Positions 45,547 through 55,076 of a DNA stretch of 64,000 nt are shown piece by piece; position 1 is the first letter of the stretch; each line of letters starts with the position of its first letter. The notes under the pieces are model-generated. The model was not told the origin of the DNA. It was given only the letters and a program-made list of their open reading frames with translations, and did no database searches. The stretch comes from an uncultured Pseudomonadales bacterium (GTDB lineage Bacteria > Pseudomonadota > Gammaproteobacteria > Pseudomonadales > Pseudohongiellaceae): contig CALSUH010000005.1 in NCBI GenBank assembly GCA_943789485.1, forward strand, positions 372,001 through 436,000, in the 5' to 3' direction. The position numbers were made by a program, and so were the translations under genes.

Positions 45547-45693
45547 ATCCACTACTAATTGGCAGGTTCAGCGCTATTACAACATTTGTCAGTAAGGCGT
45601 TACGCCTTTTGCTAAGGGAGCAACACTTGCCGGTAAGAGGTGCTTTGCCATGAACACCGACAAACTCACTGAACCCGCCAATTAGTGGTGGAT
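45547..45693. repeat. 147-bp element with 25-bp imperfect terminal inverted repeats
   Basis: ATCCACTACTAATTGGCAGG-TTCAG (45547-45571) pairs with 45669-45693 at 23 of 25 positions. Inside, TTTGTC/GACAAA could pair next, enclosing small stems AAGGCG-TTA-CGCCTT and TTGCT-AAGGG-AGCAA and a weaker CACTT/GAGGTG. The whole can fold as a closed multi-branch structure on either strand. It starts 6 bp after the pepP stop and ends 14 bp before ubiH. It could be a MITE/ERIC-like mobile element or a structured leader. Confidence 0.8.
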
Positions 45694-45707
45694 GGGGTAC
45701 TAGTTAA

Positions 45708-46940
45708 ATGCAAATATCCAAGCCAGACAAATTCTATGATCTTGTCGTAGTGGGCGGCGGAATGGTGGGCGCAAGTTTTTGCTGTGCATTAGAAGAGGCG
45801 CTGGGTGAGAATTCCCTTTCGATTCTGGTCATAGAAGCAATCTTGCCAAACGCGAATTCGGCGAAGCAATCCAGCTTCGATGCAAGATCTACTGCTCTCT
45901 CGTTTGGTTCGCGAAAATTTTTCGAAGGCATCGGTTTATGGCAAGCGCTAGAAGAGGCTGTTTCTGCAATCCATGAGATTCAGGTTTCCGATCGTGGGCG
46001 GCTCGGCTCGGTTGAAATAAATAGAGATGAGCAAAATGTAGAAGCCCTTGGTTACGTAGTTGAGAATCAACGGCTGGGTCAGGTCCTTAATTCAAGATTG
46101 AATGATTCTGGGAAAATAAATTTTCTGTGCCCCGCACTAGTGTCTTCCGTGAAGGCAACTGAGAAAGGCATGCAGCTTAGTTTGCAGCACGGTGATACCG
46201 AAACAAGTGTAGATGCCTCGTTGCTCGTGCTTGCAGACGGAGGCAAGTCTCCTGTTTGTGAACAGTTAGCCATCGCACGCTCGACCGAGCGTTATGATCA
46301 GCATGCACTCATAGCAAATATTGTTCTCGAGAAGCCACATCAGCAGATCGCATTTGAAAGGTTTACCGATACCGGGCCGCTTGCTGTTTTGCCACTTAAA
46401 TCGATAGGTGGAAAGAACAGGGGGTCTCTCGTGTGGACTTTATCAGTTGAGCAGGCGGCGCAGTACACAGATTTGGGCGAGGAACTGCTTCCTCTACTGC
46501 AAGAGCGGTTCGGCTATAAGCTCGGGAAAATTCTAGAGATTGGCGAGACGTTTGTGTATCCATTAAGCCTCTCCATTGCGAAAGAGCAGGTGCGACCGGG
46601 CTTGGCTTTATTGGGGAATGTTGCCCATACACTCCATCCAGTCGCTGGACAGGGACTCAATTTAGCTCTAAGAGATGCGCGGGTGTTGGTGGATGTACTG
46701 ATCAGCGCGAAGCAGCGTAGCTTAGGCCTAGGTGAGATGGATATATTGCTGGAATACGTTGCTCACCAGGAAGCAGATCAGGCAACAACCACTCAATTTA
46801 CTCACAATATCACTAAGCTGTTCTCCAGTAACAATGAGGCGAAGGTGTGGCTGCGAAAATTTGGCTTAGTCGCAATCGAATTATTACCGACGTTGCGCCG
46901 TGGGCTAGCTGAACGGGCCATGGGCCTAAGTAAGAGCTGA
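45708..46940 (+). CDS. ubiH: 2-octaprenyl-6-methoxyphenol hydroxylase UbiH
   Basis: 410 aa flavoprotein monooxygenase. FAD dinucleotide fold DLVVVGGGMVGASFCCALEE at the start, and the second FAD motif LALLGNVAHTLHPVAGQGLN then LALRDARVLVDVL; the GN-AHTLHP form is typical of UbiH. It hydroxylates the ring in ubiquinone biosynthesis in the Ubi complex. The position after pepP matches the standard pepP-ubiH-ubiI order, although here a 147-bp element precedes it and two reversed genes follow. Confidence 0.92.
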   Translation: MQISKPDKFYDLVVVGGGMVGASFCCALEEALGENSLSILVIEAILPNANSAKQSSFDARSTALSFGSRKFFEGIGLWQALEEAVSAIHEIQVSDRGRLGSVEINRDEQNVEALGYVVENQRLGQVLNSRLNDSGKINFLCPALVSSVKATEKGMQLSLQHGDTETSVDASLLVLADGGKSPVCEQLAIARSTERYDQHALIANIVLEKPHQQIAFERFTDTGPLAVLPLKSIGGKNRGSLVWTLSVEQAAQYTDLGEELLPLLQERFGYKLGKILEIGETFVYPLSLSIAKEQVRPGLALLGNVAHTLHPVAGQGLNLALRDARVLVDVLISAKQRSLGLGEMDILLEYVAHQEADQATTTQFTHNITKLFSSNNEAKVWLRKFGLVAIELLPTLRRGLAERAMGLSKS

Positions 46941-47291
46941 CAAAAAATAGACCATCATTGGGCATCGCAGACAAGATCAGTTACCGGGAACTTGCTCCTA
47001 TCTGAAAGACTATGCGATGGTCTACGACGTAGGTTTCAATAGTGTGCCTATTATTCATCGCAGGAGAGGGTCTTTGCTTGCGAGTTTATTCAGCGTAGCC
47101 CTGGTCGCCGAATAGCCTGGAGGATTAGGCGGATGAGCCGGCATGTCCTTGGCAGAGGCTTCGCCCAATTAGGGTTATAAAAAACTGCACCCAGCAACAA
47201 AACCCGCACCTATTGCTAAAAAATCCAACAGGATTGCCACCGGCTTGAATCAATGAGAAAAGGTGGGGATATAAAGCTTTAAAGCAGTGTG
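46941..47291. other. Structured non-coding interval after ubiH
   Basis: No gene was found in 350 bp. TAGACCATC...GCAT (46948-46965) pairs with ATGCGATGGTCTA (47012-47024), a long hairpin that could end the ubiH transcript. A second imperfect stem around CGCC-AAT...ATT-GGCG lies near 47110-47136. No U-tract follows either. Confidence 0.45.
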
Positions 47292-47696
47292 TTAGAGCTG
47301 ACTGCGGATTGCCTCAACGCGGTTGCGATTCGCGCCCATATCGCTATAGCCGACGCGAGAGGCGGATCTCACTTGGGTTGTATTGTTTGCGGCATCGAAC
47401 AAGAACTCTACATCGTCAACATAGCCCATGAGACTGCTAGTGAACTCCGCGTAGAGGTAATTACTTGACTGCTCGACGATATTCGCTTCATCCATTGTCA
47501 GCAGTACTTGTTGAATCTGGGTCAGGTTTGCGTCTAAGGCTGCGATTGAGTGTTCCTCGCTGTTTTCATAACTCGATACGCAGTTCGGTGATTCAGGGCA
47601 TGCCGTTAAGCTGCCATCTTTAATGCCAATATTTTGCGGCGGTTCTCCTGCACAGGCGGAGAGAAAGGGAAGCAGTGCCAGGAGTGATTTTTTCAT
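47292..47696 (-). CDS. DUF1499 lipoprotein
   Basis: 134 aa. The signal peptide ends at the lipobox FLSAC. DUF1499 landmarks: LTACPESPNCVSSYENSEEH, VDDVEFLFDA and the closing RSASRVGYSDMGANRNRVEA. Function unknown; lipid-anchored, periplasm-facing. It lies on the strand opposite to ubiH and ubiI. Confidence 0.88.
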   Translation of the reverse strand: MKKSLLALLPFLSACAGEPPQNIGIKDGSLTACPESPNCVSSYENSEEHSIAALDANLTQIQQVLLTMDEANIVEQSSNYLYAEFTSSLMGYVDDVEFLFDAANNTTQVRSASRVGYSDMGANRNRVEAIRSQL

Positions 47697-47771
47697 GTTT
47701 CGATATCTCTAGTTTCAATTTTTCGATAGCCGTTGCAGCAAGCCAGGCCGCCGCTGTTAATGAGTAAGTCG

Positions 47772-48236
47772 TTAGCCTATGACCGTCATGCCCAGCCATT
47801 CGGCTATCAGGGCGGGTTTGTCTTGGCCTTCTATATCAATGGTCACGTTATGCTTTATCAAATAGTGATTGGGTTTCTTCTCCTCACTACTTACCAATTG
47901 GAATCGAGCGCGAATTTTACTGCCAACCTTTACGGGATTGATGAAGCGTACTTTGTCCAAGCCGTAGTTGATCCCCATTACCGCATTCTCGAGCTTGATT
48001 CCGCCATTTTCTGAACTAAGCATGCTCATCAGTGAAAGTGTGAGAAAACCATGAGCAATCGTGGTGCCGAATGGAGTCTGTGCGGCTCGATCCGGGTCAA
48101 TATGAATATACTGATGATCGCCCGTCGCATCGGCAAACTTGTTAATTCTGTCCTGATCTATCTCAATCCAATCGGTGACCCCAACTTCTTGGCCCACATA
48201 ATTGTTAATTTGATCGGCGCTGACAATATTGCTCAT
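47772..48236 (-). CDS. MaoC-like (R)-specific enoyl-CoA hydratase family protein
   Basis: About 154 aa from ATG 48236 (GGAGATTTAAA). Hot-dog fold with the hydratase motif RINKFADATGDHQYIHIDPD then AAQTPFGTTIAHGFLTLSLM (catalytic D and H). FINPVKVGSKIRARFQLVSS is the following strand. It probably hydrates a trans-2-enoyl-CoA or acts as a dehydratase for fatty-acid or PHA metabolism. It is divergent from ubiI. Confidence 0.9.
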   Translation of the reverse strand: MSNIVSADQINNYVGQEVGVTDWIEIDQDRINKFADATGDHQYIHIDPDRAAQTPFGTTIAHGFLTLSLMSMLSSENGGIKLENAVMGINYGLDKVRFINPVKVGSKIRARFQLVSSEEKKPNHYLIKHNVTIDIEGQDKPALIAEWLGMTVIG

Positions 48237-48418
48237 TTTAAATCTCCACTCTCGATAAGGGCTCTGTAAATCACCACAAGCGCGGAAGTTTAGCAGACAT
48301 TGTGAAATCTCGAAATAGGGGGTGCTGATCAAGTCTAGGACTACTGTGCGTCAGGGCGACTAGTGACTTCTTTAGAGGCCACTAGGGATTAAGGCTTACA
48401 GAGCCTATACTACCAGCT

Positions 48419-49669
48419 ATGCCTAATGCACAGCCCAAAGAGTTCGATGTAGTCATAGCAGGCGCGGGAATGGTCGGGGCCAGTCTTGCTTGCTTACTTG
48501 CCGAGTCTTCGTTGTCCATCGCATTGGTAGATCGCAAGCCTCTTGTTCAAGGGAAGGATAGCGACAGCCCAAAACTTCATAGCGACAAGTTTGACCCTCG
48601 AGTCAGTGCAATCAGCCAAGCATCACAGCAACTCTTCAGGCAGCTTGGAGTCTGGGAGGACATGAATGCTGCCCGTGTTTGTAACTACAATGCCATGGAA
48701 GTCTGGGATGCTGAAGGTACGGGCTCAATTGACTTTTCGGCAGTCGAGATCAATCAGCCTGAGTTAGGCAGCATCGTAGAAAATTCGATAATCATTGCAG
48801 CACTGCACAAACGGCTAGCGCAGCTTGAGAATGTATTTCCAATAACTCCATTCTCTATAGAGTCGTTCGAGCAAGTTGAGCGTGAAGATGGCTTAATCGT
48901 AAAATTAAACGCCGACGATGGTCAGGAAATTTGGGCACCGCTGATCATCGCAGCGGACGGTGCAAACTCAAAGTTAAGAGCGCTGGCCAATTTTGAGTGC
49001 CGCGAATGGGATTATGAACAACACGCACTGGTAACTACAGTGCGCACACAACTGCCACATAACAACACTGCATTGCAGCGTTTCATGGAAACTGGCCCAC
49101 TCGCTTTCTTGCCGCTGCGTGCCGCGACAGAGGATGACACGCAGCATTTCTGCTCTATCGTCTGGTCGATGTTACCTGACCAGGCAGAGCGGATGATGTC
49201 ATTGAGTGAGGATGAATTCAATTCGGCGCTCGCTGCGGCGTTAGAATCTAAGCTTGGTGCTATTGAATGGAGCGACAAACGCTTCGTCTTTCCTCTCAGA
49301 CAACGGCATGCGTTGGACTATGTAAAGGAAAGTATCGTGCTTGTGGGTGACGCCGCCCATACGATTCACCCTTTAGCGGGCCAAGGGGTTAATCTGGGCC
49401 TGTTGGATGCGAAGGCACTGGCAGAGGAGTTGCAGCGGGGTATTGAGGCAGGCAGATCGGTCGCTGACCCGAAGATACTGCTTCGCTACCAACGCAGACG
49501 TAAAGGCAATAATCTCTCGATGATGTGGTTAATGGAGGGTTTCAAGCGGCTCTTCGGGCAACAAGATCTCAGCATACGCTGGCTACGGAACATCGGGATG
49601 AACGCGGCAGATAAGATGACGCCAATCAAAAACCAGTTGATTCGCAAGGCAATGGGACTCGATAGTTAG
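48419..49669 (+). CDS. ubiI: Ubiquinone hydroxylase UbiI/VisC family
   Basis: 416 aa. FAD fold VVIAGAGMVGASLACLLAES, then FDPRVSAISQASQQLFRQLG, and VLVGDAAHTIHPLAGQGVNL then GLLDAKALAEEL (the GD-AHTIHPLAGQGVN form of UbiI/UbiF). It performs ring hydroxylation at C5 (UbiI) or C6 (UbiF/VisC-like). Normally it directly follows ubiH; here about 1.5 kb with two reversed genes intervene, so it needs its own promoter. Confidence 0.9.
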   Translation: MPNAQPKEFDVVIAGAGMVGASLACLLAESSLSIALVDRKPLVQGKDSDSPKLHSDKFDPRVSAISQASQQLFRQLGVWEDMNAARVCNYNAMEVWDAEGTGSIDFSAVEINQPELGSIVENSIIIAALHKRLAQLENVFPITPFSIESFEQVEREDGLIVKLNADDGQEIWAPLIIAADGANSKLRALANFECREWDYEQHALVTTVRTQLPHNNTALQRFMETGPLAFLPLRAATEDDTQHFCSIVWSMLPDQAERMMSLSEDEFNSALAAALESKLGAIEWSDKRFVFPLRQRHALDYVKESIVLVGDAAHTIHPLAGQGVNLGLLDAKALAEELQRGIEAGRSVADPKILLRYQRRRKGNNLSMMWLMEGFKRLFGQQDLSIRWLRNIGMNAADKMTPIKNQLIRKAMGLDS

Positions 49670-49723
49670 GGAGCCTCCAATTTTTTTCGAGACCTAACGA
49701 TTAACACCGTTGCCTCCAAAAAT

Positions 49724-51112
49724 CTAGATTTGAAAGTTGTAGCGTAGATGAACTTGCAAGATATCGTTGTTGCGAAAATTATAAAAGATGGATTCGCGGC
49801 GGCTTCCATAGTCTACCCATAGCAGCCCCACCTCTACACTATCGGACCAGCTATAGTCTGCTGAGACCCTACTGACCTGACCCGTTTCGTTTGCCAGCTC
49901 ATTGTGTACTGCCACTACCGTCAGCTTTTCATTTAGCGCAGTCCAGTAAAGCCTTGCGCCGAAACTGGTTTGATTTTCATCAGCATACATAAAGGCATCA
50001 TGGTTTTTAGTTCGTATGCTATCTAACTCGAAGGTCAGTAGCAGATTTTTGAAACCATTATACTCAACTCCGAATACGGATAAGACCTGATCCTTTTCAT
50101 CCCATCCACCAAGCTGTCTAAATATCGACTCTCGGTTGGGAATTACTGCCTTGTCTAGGTGTAGGCCTAATTCGCCAAAATACAGCCAAGAGCCGTCTGC
50201 CCAATTAGCAGCTACACCGAATGCGCGCATGCGGTTTTGGCCGTACTGAAATAGTGGGTTTATCGAGCGCGCAGCAGTAATTTCTTCTAGGCTCAAGGCA
50301 TTGTTATTGAACTCACCGGCGACGAACTGCAGGTCCCCTTGACTTAGGTGAGTGGAGGCTCTGAAAAAATACTCTTCTTCGGTATCCGGAGAGTCCCTAT
50401 TGATTCTTATGCCCGCTTGACGCAGGGCGACAAACTGATCGAACTCATCACCAATAGGTGCCGTATAATTTTTGTTGGCACGGTGTGTGATCACGCCATC
50501 GAAGGTCCACTTCACAGTGCTGTAACTAAGCAGCACTGCGGGAACTTGCAGGCGAATGTCCTCTAGGTCTTGTTGCGCGAAGGTGTACTGGTCTTCTGTA
50601 TTGATTAGGTCGGTAACTCGAGAATATTCAGCCAATCCCCAAGCTAGTATTTGATTGCCTAGTTTGAAATAGAAACCATTGTTGTATTGCTTCTCTATAT
50701 AGAAGTCGCGGACTTCGAAGCGGTTACGGAACTCATTCGTCTCGTCCGAGGTGTAATCGATGCCTTCATCGAGTCTGTAGACCTCGTCATGATAAACCTT
50801 GCCGCTAATGCGAAAATCGAAACCCTCGCCAAGTTTTTTGTCTAGCTGTACAAAGAGGCTGGTTTCAATCTTATTTAAATCGCGGTCCTGACGGCTGAAT
50901 AGTACGCCGGGACGTTCAATTCCCTGTGAAACTTTCTGCGTAACCCAACCTATAAGAGAGAAATCCTCTTCCGTCAGGGAATTAGTGGTCTCAATATCGA
51001 CATCAAGGGTATTGAAGAAATCATTCTGCGCGAGACTCGGTCGAATACAAGCGATTGCTAGAAACGCTAGCAGCAAGTAATAGCTGCCGCCTCGGTAGAA
51101 ATACTTCGTCAC
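49724..51112 (-). CDS. Outer-membrane beta-barrel protein of an RND/LolA-type locus (DUF1302-like)
   Basis: From GTG 51112 about 462 aa. A signal peptide (TKYFYRGGSYYLLLAFLAI...SLA-Q) is followed by alternating-residue beta strands to the end (YFKLGNQILAWGLAEYSR, WLYFGELGLHLDKAVI, DILQVHLRYNFQI). The longer track start overlaps the lolA-like gene and is implausible. It resembles DUF1302-type barrels that accompany MMPL transporters. It is the third gene of the RND operon and likely its outer-membrane exit. Confidence 0.8.
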   Translation of the reverse strand: MTKYFYRGGSYYLLLAFLAIACIRPSLAQNDFFNTLDVDIETTNSLTEEDFSLIGWVTQKVSQGIERPGVLFSRQDRDLNKIETSLFVQLDKKLGEGFDFRISGKVYHDEVYRLDEGIDYTSDETNEFRNRFEVRDFYIEKQYNNGFYFKLGNQILAWGLAEYSRVTDLINTEDQYTFAQQDLEDIRLQVPAVLLSYSTVKWTFDGVITHRANKNYTAPIGDEFDQFVALRQAGIRINRDSPDTEEEYFFRASTHLSQGDLQFVAGEFNNNALSLEEITAARSINPLFQYGQNRMRAFGVAANWADGSWLYFGELGLHLDKAVIPNRESIFRQLGGWDEKDQVLSVFGVEYNGFKNLLLTFELDSIRTKNHDAFMYADENQTSFGARLYWTALNEKLTVVAVHNELANETGQVSRVSADYSWSDSVEVGLLWVDYGSRRESIFYNFRNNDILQVHLRYNFQI

Positions 51113-51135
51113 GTGTAGCGCCACCGTGATAAGCC

Positions 51136-51975
51136 TCAGTCGAATCCCCGTTGCATTGCCTCGGTAGTCAGTAATGCATCGGCAACGTCGACGTTGTAGT
51201 CGATGGATTTGATTTGCAGGATGCTTGCGTGTTCTTGCCGATCGTTTCGAGTAGTGATTGCTTGTAGTCTTTTTACAGTCCAAATATCTTCTACCAATTC
51301 TACCTCTGAGGCTGTAAAGAACTTGATACGGTTTCCTTTAAGTTCCCAAAATTGGCCGCGAAGCTGTATGAATTTCTCTTTGCTAACCCAGCTTTGCATC
51401 TTCGAGTAGCCGGTGGCCTCTTCGGCGCGATCCTTGAATTCGGATTTGGCAATCATTTCGATAACCCAGCAGTCTTCACCGTCTATCATTTCTGACTCAT
51501 TAACGAAGCTGTAGTCATACCAATCGATTTCGAAGCCATTGATATCAGCATAGGTGAAATCGCTGCCAAGGAACGAATCCGATGTATCACTATTCGCGAG
51601 TCGCTTTACTCTTTGTAAGGCCGGGAGATAAAGCCAGGAGTCATCATCACGCAGGCTATCATTCCAGTCAAAATTTAGGTACGCGGTGCCGCGAATGTCG
51701 GCAGGCGATTCGAACAGTGACAAAGTTTTCGTATCTTCCCCGTAGTTTTTGGAATAAAGTTTTAGATTCCTGATTCGCTGCCTTTCTCGTCTATCGATAA
51801 GTACCAAAGTAATATCGCTTACCGAGGAATCACCCGCTTCCCGCTCGTCTACCCTACGCATGACTTCTTCGGCGGAATATTCTGCAGCTAGCGAGCTCGC
51901 TGGAAACATGAAGAGAATGCAGCAGGAATACAACGCCGATTTAAGTCTTCTTGCCGTTATCACTTGGGCGCTCAT
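51136..51975 (-). CDS. LolA-like outer-membrane lipoprotein-sorting protein
   Basis: 279 aa with a signal peptide (SLA-A); RBS AGGAGACAGGCAC. ITLVLIDRRERQRIRNLKLY, SPADIRGTAYLNFDWND, SWLYLPALQRVKRLANSDTS and SFLGSDFTYADINGFEIDWY are the pattern of the LolA-fold proteins found with MMPL exporters. It is probably a periplasmic lipid or hydrophobe carrier between the RND pump and the barrel protein. Confidence 0.87.
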   Translation of the reverse strand: MSAQVITARRLKSALYSCCILFMFPASSLAAEYSAEEVMRRVDEREAGDSSVSDITLVLIDRRERQRIRNLKLYSKNYGEDTKTLSLFESPADIRGTAYLNFDWNDSLRDDDSWLYLPALQRVKRLANSDTSDSFLGSDFTYADINGFEIDWYDYSFVNESEMIDGEDCWVIEMIAKSEFKDRAEEATGYSKMQSWVSKEKFIQLRGQFWELKGNRIKFFTASEVELVEDIWTVKRLQAITTRNDRQEHASILQIKSIDYNVDVADALLTTEAMQRGFD

Positions 51976-52048
51976 GTGCCTGTCTCCTACAGTAAATTTT
52001 CAACTGGAATTGGTGCTAACTATGCCAGAGACATTATCACGCCAACAT

Positions 52049-54394
52049 CTACGCTGTTGGGGCAAGCTTAGCGACACCATCATCATCACCGTCGGCCCAA
52101 TAAAGTATAGCCGGTAACATGACGAGGTCGCCTACTAGCGCCAGTGTCATTATGATAGAGCCGAACAAACCTACATAGATAATAGTAGTAAATGAAGCGA
52201 AACACAGGATGCTGAATCCAAATACTAAAACAATAGAGCTAAAGACCACCGCTCGACCCGATTCATTCATAGCTCTAGCTATAGACTGCTTTGTGCTATC
52301 ACCTTCACCCTTAGCGAGAAGATAACGGCTCATGACATGGATGGCATCATCCACCGCTATGCCCATCGTCATGGCAAAAACGATAACAGCACTTATATCC
52401 AATGGTACCCCCAGCCATCCCGCAAAGCTGCCAGTCAGTACGATCGGCAATACGCTCGGAATAATAGATAAAAGGCCATATTTAACCGATTTGAACAGCG
52501 CAATAAAGAAGAGAGTAATAATCCCCAGCGCGATTAGGAAGGATCGGACCATCCCCTCAGATATATACGTGTCCTGTACGGTATAAAGGGCCATCGTGCC
52601 GGTAATTATCGCCTGAAATTGTGGATAATTTTCATCCAGATAGGCTTCGATGCTATTCAATTCAGCATGCATCACCGATGCTTCCATATTAACAACCGGA
52701 ACAACGAGTCTCGCGTAGCGATTCTCGAAGTCTTTGATATCAGAAAGGTCTTCGTTCGCACCTGAGCTTTCGTACAATAGAAGAAGCTGAGCGGCCATCT
52801 CTGGGCTAGATGGTAGGCGATAAAATTCAGGATCATCCCCATTTAAAGCCTGATTTATCTCTTTGAGATAATCAGCTATGGAATTGATTGGGCCCAGTGT
52901 CTCGCGTTGCTGCAACCAACTCTGTATTTGATCCAGCTGCGCAAGAAAAACTGGCCCCTTAATGCCTTCTTCTTCGCCAGAGTCGAGGATGATGTCTAGA
53001 TTCATCATGCCGCGATAGGTGTCATCGAAGTACTCGATATCCTGTCGCGTCTGACTGCTCTGTTTAAACAGAGTGACGTAGTTCGAATCGATAACAATGT
53101 TGGGTATGTTCCAAATAGAAAATAGCAACGCCGCCAGGCCGCCGAGTAAAATTCTATTTTTATTTCTTAATGTAAAGTCTGGGATTTTTTGTGTAATCTT
53201 AGAAATGATCCCAGCATTTAAAACTCGGGTGGTATTCGCCGGGATTTTTTTCATAAAGCTGAGTACAGCCGGCAGAATTGTGAGCGCAAACAGGAAAAGT
53301 GTGATTGATCCTATCGCTCCTAAAATAGCGAACTCTCTGATAGGGAGGATTTTTGTGACTGAAAGTGCAAAGAAGCCAGCTGCCGTAGTAATTGCCGTGA
53401 AAAATGCTGGGCGCCAAATATTAATGATGGTAGAACGAGCGGCCTCTTTACCATCAAAACCTGCGTGCATATAGTTAAAAAACTCTAACAATATATGCAC
53501 AGTTATTCCAATTCCGATAATAATCAGTGTCGGTGTCAAGGCTCCAGAGTCGACAGTTGTGTGAGGAATTTCGAGATAACTTTGAGTTTCCTGAACCAAT
53601 AGAAATCCACAGGCAATCACTAGCCACGGTGCAATAGTGGCCCACAAGGATCGAAAGCTCAAAAATAGTATCAACACCATCAGTGCAACCATGACAGGTA
53701 TCAATATTGCTATATCTTCGGCTGAGACGGTTTCAAAACGCTCTTGCGCCAACGGGTAACCGGAGAGATGAAGAATGTAACTGTCGGAACTCAAATTCCC
53801 TTCTCCAACAAAGCGGTAAAGGTCCTGAACCAATTGCACTTTCGCCGCCGATGTTTCGTCAGAGTGTTCCACCCTAGCAGCGATTCTTGTATGTCGAAAA
53901 TCTCTGGTAATCAAGGTATCCAAAGCAAGAGTTTCGTTGTTGAGAATATTCTTTGTGTTGGCGATTGCGGACGCATCGCCTATTAGGTCTTCGACATCCT
54001 CGATTAGAAAATCCGTGAGAAGGTCGTCACCGTCACCATGAATAAATTGGAAGTTTGTAATGGAGCGCAACTGCGTAACGTACTCATGGTATTCGAGAAA
54101 ATCAGAAACTTTAGCGATGTCGCGTAACGTGTCCGCATTAAAAATATCGGATTCACTAGACGTAGCCTCAAAGCCAACGATGAGGTATTCATTGTCACCG
54201 AAGAGCTCTATTAGGTTGTCGTATTCGACTAGGGTTGGATCACCGGCGACGAAGTAACGTTCGCTACTGTTATCGAAGGGTATGTCTTTGCCTGTGAGCA
54301 GCGCGGCGAGCAGGAGCGCTAGCGACCCCGCAATGATTGGAAGGCGGTAGGCGATTGTGAAATTCGCCCAGGCTTTGATTAGAGCCGACATCAT
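52049..54394 (-). CDS. RND-superfamily MMPL-type exporter
   Basis: About 781 aa from ATG 54394 (GAGGGGTTTC upstream). It has the two-fold RND architecture: TM1 (IIAGSLALLLAALLTG), a large periplasmic loop, a cluster of five helices with IGIGITVHILLEFFNYMHAG, then a second loop and cluster with VIVFAMTMGIAVDDAIHVMS, the duplicated GxxxDD/H motif carrying proton-relay acids. This is the HpnN/MmpL-like lipid exporter group. It is first in an operon with LolA-like and barrel genes. AGGACA-TACC-TGTCCT lies just upstream. Confidence 0.9.
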   Translation of the reverse strand: MMSALIKAWANFTIAYRLPIIAGSLALLLAALLTGKDIPFDNSSERYFVAGDPTLVEYDNLIELFGDNEYLIVGFEATSSESDIFNADTLRDIAKVSDFLEYHEYVTQLRSITNFQFIHGDGDDLLTDFLIEDVEDLIGDASAIANTKNILNNETLALDTLITRDFRHTRIAARVEHSDETSAAKVQLVQDLYRFVGEGNLSSDSYILHLSGYPLAQERFETVSAEDIAILIPVMVALMVLILFLSFRSLWATIAPWLVIACGFLLVQETQSYLEIPHTTVDSGALTPTLIIIGIGITVHILLEFFNYMHAGFDGKEAARSTIINIWRPAFFTAITTAAGFFALSVTKILPIREFAILGAIGSITLFLFALTILPAVLSFMKKIPANTTRVLNAGIISKITQKIPDFTLRNKNRILLGGLAALLFSIWNIPNIVIDSNYVTLFKQSSQTRQDIEYFDDTYRGMMNLDIILDSGEEEGIKGPVFLAQLDQIQSWLQQRETLGPINSIADYLKEINQALNGDDPEFYRLPSSPEMAAQLLLLYESSGANEDLSDIKDFENRYARLVVPVVNMEASVMHAELNSIEAYLDENYPQFQAIITGTMALYTVQDTYISEGMVRSFLIALGIITLFFIALFKSVKYGLLSIIPSVLPIVLTGSFAGWLGVPLDISAVIVFAMTMGIAVDDAIHVMSRYLLAKGEGDSTKQSIARAMNESGRAVVFSSIVLVFGFSILCFASFTTIIYVGLFGSIIMTLALVGDLVMLPAILYWADGDDDGVAKLAPTA

Positions 54395-54414
54395 GAAACC
54401 CCTCAACTATTAAT

Positions 54415-54430
54415 AGGACATACCTGTCCT
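54415..54430. promoter_or_regulatory. Inverted repeat upstream of the MMPL operon
   Basis: AGGACATACCTGTCCT has perfect 6-bp arms around 4 nt and lies about 20 bp before the MMPL start, a possible operator or leader hairpin. Confidence 0.35.
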
Positions 54431-54672
54431 GCTGCTTGTTATTCTTTTATTCTTCGAGCTAAGAAGGTGCTTCATTAACCTCGCTGGACAGTGTAATGCT
54501 TGATGTTTACGGCGTAAAGTTAACGTTGTTAATATAGGTTTTTAACTCAGAATTTCAAAAAACTCTATATATAAGAATTTCTTATGAAGATTTCTTAAAG
54601 TCAGTCGATACTTCTTTTGTGCGAAATTTCGGGCCAAATCGGAACCTGAGCACCTTACGGAGTAGTCATAGT

Positions 54673-54861
54673 ATGTCAAAGGAATCTAATTTCCCCTTCG
54701 ATCTGGACCTCAGTACGTTAGATACCAGCAGTATTACCAATATTTTGGGCGATATTGAAATGCATATGCCTCTCATGGAAAGTGAGGGTGATGTGTCGCA
54801 ATTGCTGCTAGTGAAGGACTTTTTCGAGTCCGAACTTAAGATTGAACGCCGCTTACACTGA
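54673..54861 (+). CDS. Small acidic protein of unknown function
   Basis: 62 aa from ATG 54673 (CGGAGTAGTCATAGT upstream); the track adds an unlikely 18 residues. MSKESNFPFDLDLSTLDTSS then ITNILGDIEMHMPL and a helical, charged C-terminus LLLVKDFFESELKIERRLH. No signal, cysteine or known motif. Divergent from the MMPL operon. Confidence 0.5.
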   Translation: MSKESNFPFDLDLSTLDTSSITNILGDIEMHMPLMESEGDVSQLLLVKDFFESELKIERRLH

Positions 54862-55076
54862 CTCTGTGATCGCCCATAAAATGGCCCTCTAGAGCGGGGT
54901 TTCACTTTGTAGAATAACTGTGTACTCCCCACGGTGCTTGGTTTATGCTGATCGGCCCTGTATTCAGAACCTATCTTTAAAAATAGGTGCGTTCAGAGGG
55001 ATTTTCCAACTGGAAGGCATCTTTAAAGATACTCGGCAGGATCAACACTAGGAACTCACATAAAAGGGTCATGATT

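Noticed and set aside
47733-48014. 93-aa plus-strand ORF
   Set aside because: It is a shadow of the MaoC gene on the opposite strand.
49724-51283. Long form of the barrel protein starting at 51283
   Set aside because: It overlaps the LolA-like gene by about 150 bp and hides the signal peptide; GTG 51112 fits better.
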